Notes under the pieces: model-generated | The model's input: only the letters and a program-made list of their open reading frames with translations | What the model was told of the DNA's origin: nothing | The model's database searches: none | Shown: positions 18,394 to 30,487 of the stretch, piece by piece | Numbering within the stretch: position 1 is the stretch's first letter | How the letters are laid out: each line of letters opens with the position of its first letter | Program-made: the position numbers and the translations under genes | Assembly (NCBI GenBank): GCA_015501595.1 | Contig: JADNRX010000013.1 | Span: forward strand, 62,001 to 126,000 | DNA length: 64,000 bases | DNA from: Hymenopellis radicata | Lineage: Eukaryota > Basidiomycota > Agaricomycetes > Agaricales > Physalacriaceae | Direction of reading: 5' to 3'

Positions 18394-18886
18394 GTCCCTT
18401 CCGTCGTCCCGAAGGGCATCAAGACCGCGGAAGATGCTCGCACCTGCCTGCAACTCGGTTTCCCCGCCATCTACGTGTCAAACCATGGTGGACGGACTCT
18501 GGATGGGGCCCCCACTGCTGTCGAGATCCTGCTCGATATCCGCAGGAACGCGCCAGAGGTCTTCGCGGGAATGGAAGTGTATGCGGATGGTGGCGTTAGA
18601 CGCGGCAGTCACGTTATCACTCTCCTGGCCCTGGGTGCACGCGCCGTGGGCTTGGGACGAAGCCCTGTCTTTGCCAACATCTGGGGCGAGGCAGGTGTTT
18701 CGCGGCTGATTGACATGATGAAGACGGAGATTGAGACCACCATGGAATTGATGGGTCAGGCGAATACGGCAACCCTTGACGCAACATCCGTGAGTGGCTG
18801 CTGGCCTTGTAAAATTTCGCGGTCCTGAACTATACCCGTTATAGGTCAACACTAAGATGGTTGAGGCCATGTACTTTGGCTTCTAG
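18394..18886 (+). pseudogene. Truncated FMN-dependent 2-hydroxyacid dehydrogenase
   Basis: The C-terminal third of an FMN-dependent 2-hydroxyacid (lactate/glycolate oxidase, cytochrome b2-like) enzyme. The visible motifs are KGIKTAEDA, the SNHGGRTLDGAP loop with its catalytic His and substrate-binding Arg, VYADGGVRRG and ALGARAVGLGR for FMN-phosphate binding, and a spliced end (intron 18791-18845) reading TKMVEAMYFGF. About 145 of the usual 350-500 residues are present. The N-terminal part of the barrel and its start codon are missing, and the upstream bases do not continue the frame. It is a 5'-truncated relic. Confidence 0.85.
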
Positions 18887-19011
18887 GTGAACTAAGTTTA
18901 CACGCTTTCGGGTTTCGTATTGGGTTGAATTCTGACTTCTTGTTGTACACTTAACAATAAAAGGACTTTTTTAGATCATTAGCTTTGGGACTTATCATCC
19001 TTATGCGGATG

Positions 19012-19480
19012 TCGTTGTCTATCTTGTCAACTCGCATTGCGCCACTTGAGATCACCGCTGAGGTACCAATGTTCTAGTTTCGTCCTCTACTTTCGTCGGA
19101 GTCGTAAAACTGAATGTACTCTAACCCACGTCAACTTGTAGTGTTGTCTAGGTGCTTCTTCAACAAGGTCCATAACTCGCTGTACACTCTCCCGATGCGT
19201 GCCTCTCTACGTACGCGCAGGGCCTGTTGTATATCCTTTTGGCACAAGGATCTTTGTGTCGGCGTTATTAAATGGGACGACATGATCAATGGCTCGTTCG
19301 TATGTCGCAACATCATTCTCGGGAGAAGATCGGTCGACTTCTTCTACCTTGATTTCGATGAATGTATTTTTTGGACAATAGCGGGAGAAGTCCTGCGAGC
19401 TGACATTTTGAGACGAATCGATACAATCCCGCATCAGTCGACGCTGACTTCATAGCAACACCAGTATTCAATCAGTCACG
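19012..19480 (-). pseudogene. Degenerate pantothenate synthetase copy
   Basis: Scattered blocks match the intact gene at 21014-22184 on the same strand: GTTGTCTATC, CATTGCGCCACT.GATCAC, GTCGGAGTCGT..AACTGAATGTA, and GCAGGGC.TGTTGTATATCC near the exon junction. Between them hundreds of bases are missing or scrambled, and stops occur in all frames. It is a decayed second copy about 2 kb from the working gene. Confidence 0.75.
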
Positions 19481-20332
19481 GATGACTCTAGGAAAGTTCC
19501 GACTAACATCCTCAACTCGTATACGGCGCTCTCGGAGAAGTCGGCCATGCTAATCCCGAAGATAGGGCACGCCGTAGCAACTTCTCGTCATCGTCGCAAG
19601 ATACAGTAACTCTCATGCCTAGATGTGATGGCTTGAATCTTAGCGGGCGACCTACTTACACGGCGGCTACAGACGAAGGTGATACTGGGGAAACGATCAG
19701 AGTCCCTTTCGGCCGATACTCCGGCAGTAATAACAGGCCTCCAACCTTTGCTTTTACGATGCACAGCTTTGTGTCACGCCACATGCCTTCATCCAGACGC
19801 CCAGTCGACGATCACAGCTCTTCTCGACCGTGATTACACTCCTGTAGCTCTCCCCACCGCGACCTGGAAGAACGCTCTGTAAAGCAGGCCTCTCCCTCGC
19901 GCTTTTCGACGTTTCAGTCCCAAATCCTCCATTCTCGTGGGTGATTTTCTCTCACATTACAGGCGGACCCCTCCATCCTGCCAAGCCAGATTCTCGTCGT
20001 GACATCTGATCTGTACCAGGCGGCCGACTGCGTTTGTCAAAGCGCCCAGTACGCGAAGCTGTCGATCACTACTATTGTACCAATGTAGACGGTTGCTTCT
20101 GTGGCGGAGTGCTCCCGATATTAGGCAATTCAAGACATGAACACCAACGTACTGGTGAGGGACAAGCTCGGGCCTAACCTAGAGGAATTTCGGCGGTTCT
20201 GCGGGGTTCATTGGGACTTGAAACGGTGCTGATGCTTGGGGAACAAATGGTTTGTGATTTGTAAATGATTTTGTAGGTCGCTGATCTTGCCTAGTTTTCA
20301 ACAATTAAGCAGGTAACCGGAGGGGGCCACTG
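19481..20332. other. Intergenic between two pseudogenes
   Basis: No gene recognised. It may hold unrecognisable remains of the neighbouring relics. Confidence 0.4.
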
Positions 20333-20875
20333 TACGGGAGATCAAACCAGAGAACTTTGCTCTGGGGTGGATGGAGGAGCAAAAACGCTTGTATCTGATT
20401 GATATGGGCCTGTGCAAGCTTTACATGGACCATACAACCGGACAGCACATACCGTTTCGAGCAGAGGCGGCATCGGTACGCCCCGATACGCAGGCCATAC
20501 TGTGCACTTCGGGTTGGGTGCGTGCCAGTGACTGAGGTCTCTTGTGGACACTTTTTTGCGGAGACCTACGGACAGAACCAAGCCGAAGAGACGACGTTGA
20601 AGCGATTGGGTTATGATGTACCTCGTACACGGATGGCTTCCCTGGCAAGCATCTGCACCGCCGACATCCCCTCCAAACTGCGCCACATTGGCGAGATGAA
20701 GCGAGGTAAACCTTTCGTGGACTTCGTCGCTCGTTCACCTTTGTTCTTCAATGCTTCTTCAAACATTGCCGTTCTCTTGGGGTCGAGGACGGGCCGGAGT
20801 ACATGTGTCTAAGGAAGTTGCTGCGACAGTCGATGTACGAGCACCATTGGGAGTACGATTGGTGGAGCAATGCTT
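20333..20875 (+). pseudogene. Broken casein kinase I gene
   Basis: Pieces of a CK1-family protein kinase in order but in different frames: catalytic-loop-like VREIKPENFALGW, the magnesium-loop segment LYLIDMGLCKLYMD (canonical DFG is DMG here), TGQHIPFR, then a shifted stretch around GYDV, IPSKLRHIGEMKRGKPF, and finally FEDGPEYMCLRKLLRQ with EYDWW. The catalytic-loop Asp is Glu. Stops and frameshifts separate the blocks and the N-lobe is absent. It cannot code for an active kinase. Confidence 0.8.
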
Positions 20876-21013
20876 CATGAGTAGTATAAGATGGATATGC
20901 GCTTGTGAACCCTGTGAGCCATGTCCAGAAAGGCCTTCGTAGAAGATCAAGTTCCGGTGAATACATGGTTTCTTCGGCTATCGCTGACTCAACAGTAAAT
21001 GGACTCTAGACAA

Positions 21014-22184
21014 TTAGCCCCAAATCTTATTATCATTACCCAATATGATATTGTCTATCAAGCGCGTCTTGTCTACCCACATTGCGCCACTGATGATCAC
21101 AGGTGAGGCATCCTCGTCTTTCGATGCTCTAGCTCCGTCCTCTAGTTCCTCGAACGTGTCGGAGTCGTTGAACTGAATGTAGTCCAATTGTATATCAACT
21201 TTGGGGGCAGCCTGGGCCCTCTTCTCCTGAACCAGGTCGATAGCTTGCAGTAAAGATTCCTGTTTTGTAGATCCAGTGTTCCATGCTACTTGAGCGGCGC
21301 GAAGGGCAGCGTAGAGCGTCGGTGCCACTGCGCGTCCCTCAGCGCTTAAATACGTGTTTCTTGATGATAGAGCGAGTCCGTCAGAAGAATCGCGTTCTGT
21401 TGGCACGATGTGCAAGTTCTCCGGAGCAGGATGAGACATGAGAAGGTCTCTAGACATGCGCCTAAGGAGCAGGGCTTGTTGTATATCCTTTTGGCCAAAA
21501 TATGTTTGTGTCGGCTTTAGATGAGATCAGTTACGCGCTCAGAGATGAAGGAATGAATCAAGGCGAACCTCTATCGCGTTAAATAGTTTCGTCACGACTG
21601 TCGCGACCCCGCGGAAGAATGTCGGTCGGCTTTTGCCCTCCATTTGCTCGCCGTAGCCCTTGACCTCAATGAAAGTGCCTTTCTGGTGTGAGACGTCCTG
21701 TGAGATACCGGAGGGGTACATCTCTGTGACAGTAGGCACGAAGACGGCTGATACGGTTCTGACAGAGCCATCTGCCAACGCGAATGATTGCTGGGAAGCG
21801 AGGTTCAGATCGCTAGAGAGTGTCTTGGGGTACGTGGCGAGATCTTCGTGCGGCGCGAATTGGGCCGGGTTAACAAAGATTGACAGCACGGTGAGATCGT
21901 TTTGTTCTAGGGATCTCCGGACTGCCATCTAGCTGTCAGCGCGAGGTCGCTGTTGTTGGTGATGCGTGCCAAGACTTGCCTAAACTGAGATGCCCATCGT
22001 GCAGGGCACCCATCGTCGCGACGAAGCCGACAGATTTCTTGTCATCGCGCGCCTTTTGGCGCCATTCCCGGTAGCTGGCAACAGTGTTGAAGCAGGGAAC
22101 GGACGACGACGGGATTGAGGTCGTCGACATGGTGCGCAGCGAGAATGAGGGAATAAGTCGAGAAATGAAGAGGAATGAGGCCAT
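21014..22184 (-). CDS. Pantothenate synthetase (pantoate-beta-alanine ligase)
   Basis: Joins pantoate and beta-alanine with ATP to make pantothenate, a coenzyme A precursor. Three exons give about 330 residues. Motifs in order: [16 protein letters not shown] (the HIGH-type nucleotide site GxLHxGH), [44 protein letters not shown] at the last splice junction, and SSRNTYLS. The first intron (21922-21979) is GC-AG, starting [16 protein letters not shown] could be an internal start; the longer N-terminus may be a targeting peptide. A decayed copy lies 1.5 kb further on. The bacterial equivalent is panC and the yeast one PAN6. Confidence 0.92.
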
Positions 22185-22301
22185 ATGCCACGTCGAACGA
22201 CGAGTTAGAAATTATTGCGCCATCAAGATAATGGTAAGCTCGCTTTTCGGACCTGGTGGCGATGCACTTTGTTCCGTACTACCTCGTTTCGACGATACAC
22301 A

Positions 22302-23168
22302 ATGACCAACGCGACAGATGAGGAGCCACCTGAGTACTCTGAGCTGAGGGTAGATCGTTCTCGTACGTCTGCTGGCGCTACCATGCATCCGCCTGGTATA
22401 ACTTGCGATGGATGCCATCACCCTATCGCTGTTGGCGTTCGGTATAAATGCCAGACGTGAGATCTTCGTGTCTTTGACTTTCCTAACGAATAAATCTCTC
22501 AGACAGATGTGAAGATTATGATCTGTGCATAGACTGCTGCGATGTGCCGCCGCGCGACCATCCAACTTGGCACGCTTTCATCCGCCTCGGCACACGCGCC
22601 ATAGATCAGATACACCTTGGAATAGCTTGCGATGGATGTGGACAAGACCCTATAAGAGGAACGCGATATAACTGCAAATCGTGAGCTACGCGTATTGTTT
22701 ATTTTATGACGCCTTCTCCTGAGATTTTGCTAGCTGTACCGACTACGATCTGTGTGGCGTATGTCGGTATAATCAGCCCCCTGGTCATTCAAAGAGCCAT
22801 CGATATATACGTATGGCTTCACCCGCACTCAACACATACCACACGGGTTAGTCTTTTATTCGTTTATTGGTTCTAATTGAATCATGTAGTCATTCAGGAT
22901 TCACTTGTGATGGCTGTGAGATGCACCCCATTAGAGGACCTCGATATCGATGTCAACAGTACGTGTTTACTATTTCCGTACAGCCTCGTTCAATTTTCAA
23001 CCTTTTAGGGGGGCCTGTGCGAACCAGGGAATGGGATTTGACCTTTGCTCCGACTGTATGGAAGATGGCACCAAGCATCCTCTGGACCATATCATGCTTC
23101 GTATACCTGGCGATGTATTACAACCTGTACTCGACTACGCCACCACTGGTCTTGCAGTAGTACTGTAG
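22302..23168 (+). CDS. ZZ-type zinc-finger protein (three ZZ domains)
   Basis: A protein of about 215 residues made almost entirely of three ZZ-like zinc fingers. Each starts with a TCDGC-type motif and continues with (I/V)xGxRYxC and D.C..C: GITCDGCHHPIAVGVRYKC with EDYDLCIDC; GIACDGCGQDPIRGTRYNC with TDYDLCGVC; GFTCDGCEMHPIRGPRYRC with FDLCSDC. Four introns fall at matching places, just after the CxxxC half of each finger. ZZ domains bind peptide termini or histone tails in other proteins. No other domain is visible, so an adaptor role (autophagy or signalling) is inference. Confidence 0.85.
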
Positions 23169-23279
23169 TAAAGTAGCCATAAAGTTAATGATTTCACGAG
23201 CGTACCTCGGTTTCCAAGTAGCCGAATCTGCATCGTCATAGGTAGATCATGACCGCCATCTTGCAATACCGCTCAGACG

Positions 23280-24463
23280 ATGATTGGCCTCAAACCACCA
23301 CCAGCACTTTTGCAAACTCCTGGCTTTGCGCATTACTCTCTTGCATGGTCGCCATTCCATAATACTCGCATAGCCCTTGCGTCATCCGCCAACTTTGGCT
23401 TGGTGGGCAATGGCCGACTGCACATCGTGTCTATGGGTCCCCCTCAAGCGCCGGGAGGGCCACCGACGCTCAACTGTGATAAATAGTGCGTAATGCAAGC
23501 ATTTACAGCCCAGAGTTTGACTGTCGCAGCTTTGAAACTCAGGACGGATTGTATGATGTTGCATGGTCAGAGGTGCACGAAAACCAAGTAGTCACAGCCT
23601 CTGGCGACGGCTCAATACGGCTCTGGGATATAATTCTCAATGTATGCATCCTCTGTTTTCAATCTAGACGCTAACCACTTATTAGAATTTCGCGATATGT
23701 GCGTGGCAAGAACACACACGTGAAGTATTTTCCGTAGACTGGTCAAATATCAAAAAGGATACTTTTGCATCGTCCTCTTGGGATGGTACAGTTAAGATCT
23801 GGATGCCCGACCGTCCCCGCTCTATCCTGACGCTCCAAGCACATCACTCCTGCACCTACCAAGCTCTCTTCTCTCCCCACCAACCCGATGTTGTCGCGAC
23901 CTGCTCCACTGATGGTACTGTCAAGATATTTGATCTTCGCGCGCCCTCCTACGCTCCCACCACCAACGCCTTCACGAACCCCATGTCCGCTGCAGCGCTC
24001 ACCGTCCCCGCGTCTGGAAGTGAGATATTGTCTATCGACTGGAACAAGTATCGGCATTTCACCTTGGCTACGGGATCTGTGGACAAGTCCATAAAGGTAT
24101 GGGACTGTCGTATGATCAAGATGGGCGAGGTGAACCAGGTGGGCGGGGTGTGCGAGATGCAACTACCGGGACATGAGTATGCTGTGCGCAAGGTGCAGTG
24201 GAGTCCTCATCATGCCGATGTGTTGGCGAGTGCGAGTTATGATATGACTTGTAGGGTGTACGTATCCAAGTTTCAAGGCGCTCCAATTTACTGATGTTTT
24301 CGCGTGTAGATGGAACGCGTCGCCTGCAGTAACGGGACCACGACTGATGTATATCCACGACCCGCACACGGAGTTCGTGGTTGGTTGCGGATGGTCGCTG
24401 TACGAAGAAGGTGTTCTTGCTAGCTGCGCTTGGGATTCAAGGTTGAATGTATTTCGCATATGA
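23280..24463 (+). CDS. PEX7: PEX7, PTS2 import receptor
   Basis: A WD40 propeller that binds PTS2-containing proteins in the cytosol and brings them to the peroxisome. Four exons give about 340 residues. The start is typical of the family: [16 protein letters not shown], then [17 protein letters not shown] repeats include [47 protein letters not shown] and [12 protein letters not shown], ending [14 protein letters not shown]. Introns lie at 23488-23530, 23641-23685 and 24259-24310. It is intact. Confidence 0.93.
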
Positions 24464-25359
24464 ACTGCCATACTTTGAAATTCGACATTGACACATTACG
24501 AGTTAGGAACAAGGCAAGTCCCTAAATTCTCAGTTTCTAGTCAACGTGTTTGTGGCCTCCTGTTACTCTGGATTCCGGACCTCCAACAATTGGTCCTTCG
24601 GCGCGAACCGCTTAAGGGACTTTCACTGTCAGACATGGGCTGTCATGGTGCGGGTGTCCGCCTGCCTGCAGCCTTTTGCAGCGCGCGAGATTAAACCATT
24701 TGCAATGAAGATAATCGATTACTTGCGCAAAGATCTTGGCTGTGGGACGGCTCCAATTCGTGATGCTGAACCATGCGTCCTTCAAGTCATATAACCTCAG
24801 TCAACCATCTGGCCGCAGGCGAGTCCGTCGACGAACGTTCTCGATTCAACGAAGTCAAAGAATTCGAGCAACCAGGTACTCGATACCAACTAGTGCTTGA
24901 AATTCGTTGTTCGCATTGGGTCCGTGGATCCTTCGAGATCCTTCGTAGCCATGTTTAGTTGCTCATTTGTTTTGGAACGTGACTTTCTTCGTCCCTCTTC
25001 GTCCGCCACACGTCTCGAGCTCTTTATCGGGTTAGTATCGGGGTTATCTGTGCCTTCACGTTGGCGGAACTGTCCAGGACCCACTCGAGCTCGTGGATAA
25101 GGGATTACGGCGAACGCTTTCTGATCGTTTGTTCCAAGTTTGTTCACACTGATATGTAGCAGCTGATTGAGACACAAGTGAAGCTAGGATTCCAGGCAGG
25201 TCTATAAATACCGTCTATTACAGTAGGCTCTGTCGACGCAGAGCAGGGCCTGATATACATGTCCCTACAATTATATACAACACTGTGGGTTTCTATAGTA
25301 CAGAAAGCTAATGTGAGACTCAAGACTCAATATTCAATAAAGAGAAAGAGTAGGGGACT
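24464..25359. other. Intergenic, no gene recognised
   Basis: About 0.9 kb between PEX7 and the convergent terpene synthase. Short frames occur in several phases without recognisable motifs. Confidence 0.5.
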
Positions 25360-26486
25360 CTAATTCGCAACACGTTGCTGCTGTGTGATGCCCAGGTCCA
25401 CGAGCTTGTACCTCTTCAAGCCGGTGTGAAAATCGACGTAGCCGCGCGCGAACGCGATGAAGGCCTTTCTAGCCTCCTCGGTCTTCATCGCGGAGACCCC
25501 GCGCTCGTACGCTCTCGCCGTCTTGTCGGCGAGCTCTTCGAGCACCTGGAACTTGGGCAAGTTCTGGACCTGGGCGAGGTACGTCACCATGTTGTCCTCG
25601 CCGGCAAACTCCTCCTTGTAGAACGACAGCAGGTCGTTGTTGAAGTTGATGTAATCGCATATCATGGGGATGCCGTCCTTGTACGCGGTGAAGGGGATGG
25701 TAGGTGGGAAGATAAACATGCCGTAAGGCTCTGGGATGCCGGAGAGATTTCGGAGGTAATAGCAGTACTCTTCGGAGGGCTGCTCCCTCGCGGGAGCAGA
25801 CTCGAGGGACTCGAGGTAACACCCTGAAATGAAGCGTAGCGTGCCCCAGACAATGATGTCGGCCGCCGTGGGTGGAAGTACAGGTCGCACTTCAGTAGGT
25901 GTGTCTCCAGATTCTGAAGCACAGGGATCGTCTGGGGTTCCTTTGATCGGAATCGCTGTTATAAAGTGATTGAGTATGAGACTACATCATTCGTTGATAC
26001 AAGTTTACGCACGCGGATAAATTCCGAGACGCCTTGCAAAATCTCCGCGTCCTTCGTGCATAGGTCGTCAATGACGACAACGAGGGATGTGAAAATGGCG
26101 ATGTATAAGAGGGTCTTGACATCGGTGAGATGAGTGTACGAGGCGCTGGTGATGCCTGCACCGACGATGAGGGTAGAATGCATTGAGGCGACGTCCCATC
26201 CGTATGACCTGGCTTCCGCGAACACTAGGTCCTCGAAGGCTTGGTTGTATACGGGTGGCACAGGACTGAAGCCACAGCGACTCAGGTATTTGAGTAGGAT
26301 GCCGCGAGTCCTGTCGCGAAGTTTCCTCTCAGTCGAGACGTCCTTTAAGAAAAGAGCGGGATTAGATCATGGAGCGCGGTATAGAGGCTAGAAATGTACC
26401 TCTACCGGTAGTCCATTGGGTATTGTAATAACACCAGTGCTCTCAGAGACACGAGGAGGTAGAAGTTCGATGACGGTGGTAGTCAT
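25360..26486 (-). CDS. Tri5-like sesquiterpene cyclase (frame shifted)
   Basis: A class I terpene cyclase of the trichodiene synthase-like group, expected to cyclise farnesyl diphosphate with Mg2+. Three exons. After MTTTVIELLPPRVSE the domain carries the aspartate-rich motif in VVVIDDLCTKDAE and the NSE motif NNDLLSFYKEE, with a family-typical C-terminus ending RYKLVDLGITQQQR. A one-base shift at a GGG run (25870-25872 on the plus strand) separates the helix QTIPVLQNLETHLLKC from TAADIIVWGTLRFISG. Using a second donor at the exon-2 end would keep the frame but replace conserved residues. A base-calling error or a real mutation is more likely. The product is unknown. Confidence 0.82.
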
Positions 26487-26491
26487 GGCTC

Positions 26492-26513
26492 GGGGGGAGG
26501 GAGGGAGGGGAGG
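26492..26513 (+). promoter_or_regulatory. G-rich tract just upstream of terpene synthase start
   Basis: Six G, then three more G-runs of 3-4 separated by single A. Four closely spaced G-tracts could form a G-quadruplex on the template strand, within 30 bp of the start codon at 26486. On the coding strand this is the pyrimidine-rich leader. Confidence 0.45.
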
Positions 26514-27946
26514 ATCAGAAGTAGATCGTGATAAGACGTGGTTTAAAAACAAACAGAGCATGAAAATCGATGGAGAAAGGAAATGCGATGCGCATAACCA
26601 TGTGAGGACGGCCGGCCCCGCTCTACGGATAATACTTTGCCTCGCGTGTTGCCCTGCAGGTCGTATTGCCAATTTCATCCTGACCGGGTTAGCCACCGTG
26701 ATTTTTTTCATCAATCATTCAATCAACATAAGGGCGCTTCTGGCGTGACCTCGACCCGGCACGACGATGGCTTCGCTAATCAGAGAGAGAAGTACTCGTT
26801 AAGCAGGATGGTATACATCCCTGCTCTGTGGCCTTTGGCGCCCCTTGCCGTCACTGTCAAATACGGGTAACCACAAATTGCGATCTAGACATAGTGGGCC
26901 ATCGTCGTCAGCTTCAAATTCGGTAGATAGGGAGCTGTAGGGAGGGCAAGGGCCCAGGGGAGGAAACGAGTGGAAACTGTGGGAAATTTAATTGACACAA
27001 CCGCGCACGCGTCTTCTTGGACCCACAAATATCTTTTCTCTTCCTGATGGGTTAATCAAGCAAGACAAGAGGTGCAGTTTACGTGAGTCCGGGCCTCTCG
27101 TGTGTCCGCCGGCCTGCCTCGTATGTACAATTGTCCAGACCCTGCATAGCGAACAACTGGTTGGAGAAATGAAAGAACGTGAAGGATTGGTTACCAACCG
27201 CCTTACATCATCGCTCTAGCCTGCTCCAAGCATCTATCGGGTTCGGGACAAGACTCTGTAAGCAGGCGGACGCCAGCTGACGACTACGCCGTCACTGTTC
27301 GTTGCGTCGGTACAAAATACCCAAACTGGGTTGAGTTGACCAGGATCATCTCACTGAGAGATTCTGACATTCTAAATGATGATCAGTAGGGTTTCGACAG
27401 ACTTCTGGAGCCAAGACACACACCGCAGTCTCAATCGAGCGAGACTCAGGCCTCAGTGTGGTCATACTATCCCCGGGCTGCAGTCGGTGCTGCAGCTGGA
27501 CCCCGTCAATAGAATACGAAAAGCATTGATAAGCATACGAGGAACGAGTATCGCAAATTCATGCAAGGACGTTAATAGCGCCAAGTCGGTCCAAGAACGC
27601 CGGCTTTCGTCCAGTGTCGGCAGGAGGACGATGTGTTTTTCCGATAGTCCTCGCAGGGTGCTAGATGCTTGCGATCTCAACTGGCACCCCGCGCAAGAAG
27701 AAAGGAAATCGCATCACTGATAGAGGATGGTGTATTCAATTCCTTTTCCGAGGCTTGGAAATCTACACAGTAAGACAGCCCTGAGTGGAATCGAAGGCCA
27801 ACATGGGAAAGAGTAGAATACGGTAAAGGAAAGACATGAAGCTTAAGAGTAAGGTGAGAGCCCGTGCAAACAAGTGCGGTAGTTGCCGGTCCGATGCCGA
27901 TCGATCGCGCCTAGGCGCCTCGAATCATCACTTGTCTTTTGCCTGC
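26514..27946. other. Intergenic between divergent terpene synthase and sirtuin
   Basis: About 1.4 kb with no recognisable gene. It must hold the upstream regions of both divergent neighbours. Scattered short frames only. Confidence 0.5.
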
Positions 27947-29406
27947 ATGCGAATATCCATCCCCTCCATCCCTCATGAAATACTGTTCGCCCCTCCGGCC
28001 TTGGACAAGATAACAGTCGTTGATGCTGTCCTGCGGGTCTCTGCCTTCATCTCCAGCGGAAAGACAACGCTACTGACTGGAGCTGGCGTTAGCGTCGACT
28101 CGGGCATACGCGCTTACCGAGGACATGACGGGCGGTATATGAATCCGAATTACAAGTGCGCCATGGTGGTATTGTACAAATCACTTCCTGATTGAATATA
28201 GACCAATATTCTATCATGAACTGGTCGATGAATCGCCGAAAGGAGCTGCGTTTAGGTGTTGTTTAGGTGTGCGTTCAAGCTGGATCAGGCTTGAATTATC
28301 ATGCTGAACAACGTATGGTAGGCAGAGATACTGGCTTCGTTCTTATCTGGGTTATCTGCCTGTAAATAATGCGCTTCCAAACACGACCCACTACGCGCTA
28401 GCAGCGCTGCAGCACGCGTCGATTATCCCCAACATCATCACACAGGTCGGCCTCTTTTACTTTCCGATGTTCCTGTCTAAATCATTATCAGAATGTTGAC
28501 GGACTTCATCATAAAGCCCTTGCTCTGTCCAAATTCAGCCCCATGCAGGTACAAAGCGCGATTCTCGAACTGCATGGCACCCTACATGTCAGTCGTATAC
28601 CTTATCCCGTGTCTCACGTCGTTAATCATGTTATTCAGCGCGTGCGTTGCAAATACGGGCACCTCGTGGATCGCGCAGAATTTCAGGATTCCCTCACTTC
28701 TGCGAACCCGCAATGGAAATCTTTTTTAGACGATGTCCAACTCACGGGAAATGAACCGCGGACTAACCCAGATGGTGATGTCGGTGCTTCCTGCTAATAC
28801 AACCCTGATGAATACTCATGATGCCGTATACAGGTGGCTATAGAACAACTTGGTATATCGTACGAAGATTTTGTAGTACCAGATTGTCCCACATGTCTTC
28901 ATCAGAATCAGAAGAACAATATAGTGAGCATTTTCTCTAAATCCGAATCTTGGATGACACTGACCGAGTCTTTAGCACAAACCAGAAGTCATCTTTTTCG
29001 GCGAATCAATACCGACTGAAGTGAAGGAGCGTTCTTTCAAGGACGTCGAAAATGGAGACAGACTTCTTCTCATGGGAACCACGCTGGCGACGTACTCTGC
29101 CTATAGGCTTGTCAAGCACGCGTTGGAGCTCAAGAAGCCTGTTCTTATGATTAACGTTGGGCCCACACGTGCTGATGGTTTACCAGGCGTGGAGAAGATC
29201 AACATACCCACCGGTGCAATCATTCGGGATGTGGCCCGCGGAGTTTTGTGAGTACTCAGTTTTCTCTCTGGTCCCGATAGCGGTGAACGTATTCTAGAGG
29301 AAACTCAGCGATAGATGATCCTATCATTAGAGAGATGTTGAATAGTGGGGTTGTAATGCCGCCACCAGCTGATGATGACGACCGCGCACCTAGAGCCGTT
29401 GGTTAA
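27947..29406 (+). CDS. Class II sirtuin (SIRT4-like), one Zn ligand missing
   Basis: An NAD+-dependent Sir2-family deacylase or ADP-ribosyltransferase, most like mitochondrial SIRT4. Eight exons join in frame into about 370 residues. Motifs: LLTGAGVSVDSGIRAYRG, RYWLRSYLGY, ITQNVDGLHHKA, catalytic His in LELHGTLH, RTNPDGD, VPDCPTCL, KPEVIFFGES, MGTTLATYSAYRL and INVGPTRAD. The second zinc pair CPTC is intact, but the first reads CKYG, so its second Cys is lost; this could impair zinc binding. The 27947 start is in frame with an earlier ATG at 27836. The N-terminus has no strong targeting signal. Confidence 0.88.
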
Positions 29407-29720
29407 TATAGAATAGACTACGATAACAGCTCGTAGTGAAGTAATACACGTATTCGCACGCATTCAGTTCTGAATTCTATTCATGTCGTAACGTTCGTAA
29501 CCGTCATCTTCAGCACAGGTGTTTCTAATCGTGAACGCTATACGAGACGCTTCAAACTGAGCCTGAACCATTCCTTGCCATGATATTGGCTAAAACCATT
29601 CAACGCACCTATGTATTGGTTAGGGTAGACGATTTGTCTGAAGATTTGCCTGGCCTTGTCGAGGTTCCCTGTAAACCTCTTTCGTAGATCCTCTACGAGA
29701 TGGATAGACCGATCTGAACC

Positions 29721-30487
29721 ATGGACAACAATAACTCGAACCAAGTCAAGTGGAAACTCGGCGGTTTCGCAATTGAGACTCGCATTCCAGGCTACGTTAG
29801 CTTCCATGATAGCTCGGCATCTTCCCAGGACGGGTACGTCGACTATGATTATGCGCCACCCTCGCTACTCCCGGTGATGCCAAGGGCATCCTATCACTCA
29901 CAGAGGACCAAAAATTTGCATCCATTTGTCCTCGACCAAGAGACGATATACCAACTATGTGGCCCTTAGAGAGGTTAGGAGAGTGCAGAATGGAACTGAA
30001 GAGTGGAAGGCTTAGATTGTGGTGGTTGTGCCGTGGGTCCAGACTGCGACGTGAAGAATCCGCCGGGGAAACAATTGAATAGAAGGCATTCGTGGTCCTC
30101 CGATGAGCTCATATACTACCTGGAGCATGGAGCACATGCAGTTGTCCCGACACTGCAAAGGGCAGACGAACAGCGCCAGCAGATGCAGCAGATGCCTTCA
30201 AAACTAGAGTATGAGTATGAGTATAAGTTGGGGCTAACACTCCTGTAACTTGATATAGTTCCAGTCGGCGTGGTTCCGCGCCCTAGAGGATGAACAGAAT
30301 ACTTCTCTCATCTCGAAAACATTTGGCAGTGCATGCAGAGCCATCGGCGTGCTCGCTCAAACCAAGTCAAGGCGAGCATCACCTGTATTCCGTAAGTCAT
30401 AAACTGAACGCGATTGCGCCGCAGGAAGGAAGAGAAGGGAGAGAAAGATTCGTTCGATTGTAGGTTCTACGCCAAGCAAAAGATAGA
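29721..30487 (+). CDS. Possible hypothetical protein, fragmentary
   Basis: Not recognised and of low certainty. A frame starting MDNNNSNQVKWKLGGF and a later exon reading QSAWFRALEDEQNTSLISK with a splice-like border have coding-like composition. The parts between them (29970-30100) do not connect cleanly. It may be a decayed gene. Confidence 0.25.

Noticed and set aside
24488..25177. Short frames between PEX7 and the terpene synthase
   Set aside because: No motifs, no consistent splice model, and overlapping frames on both strands.
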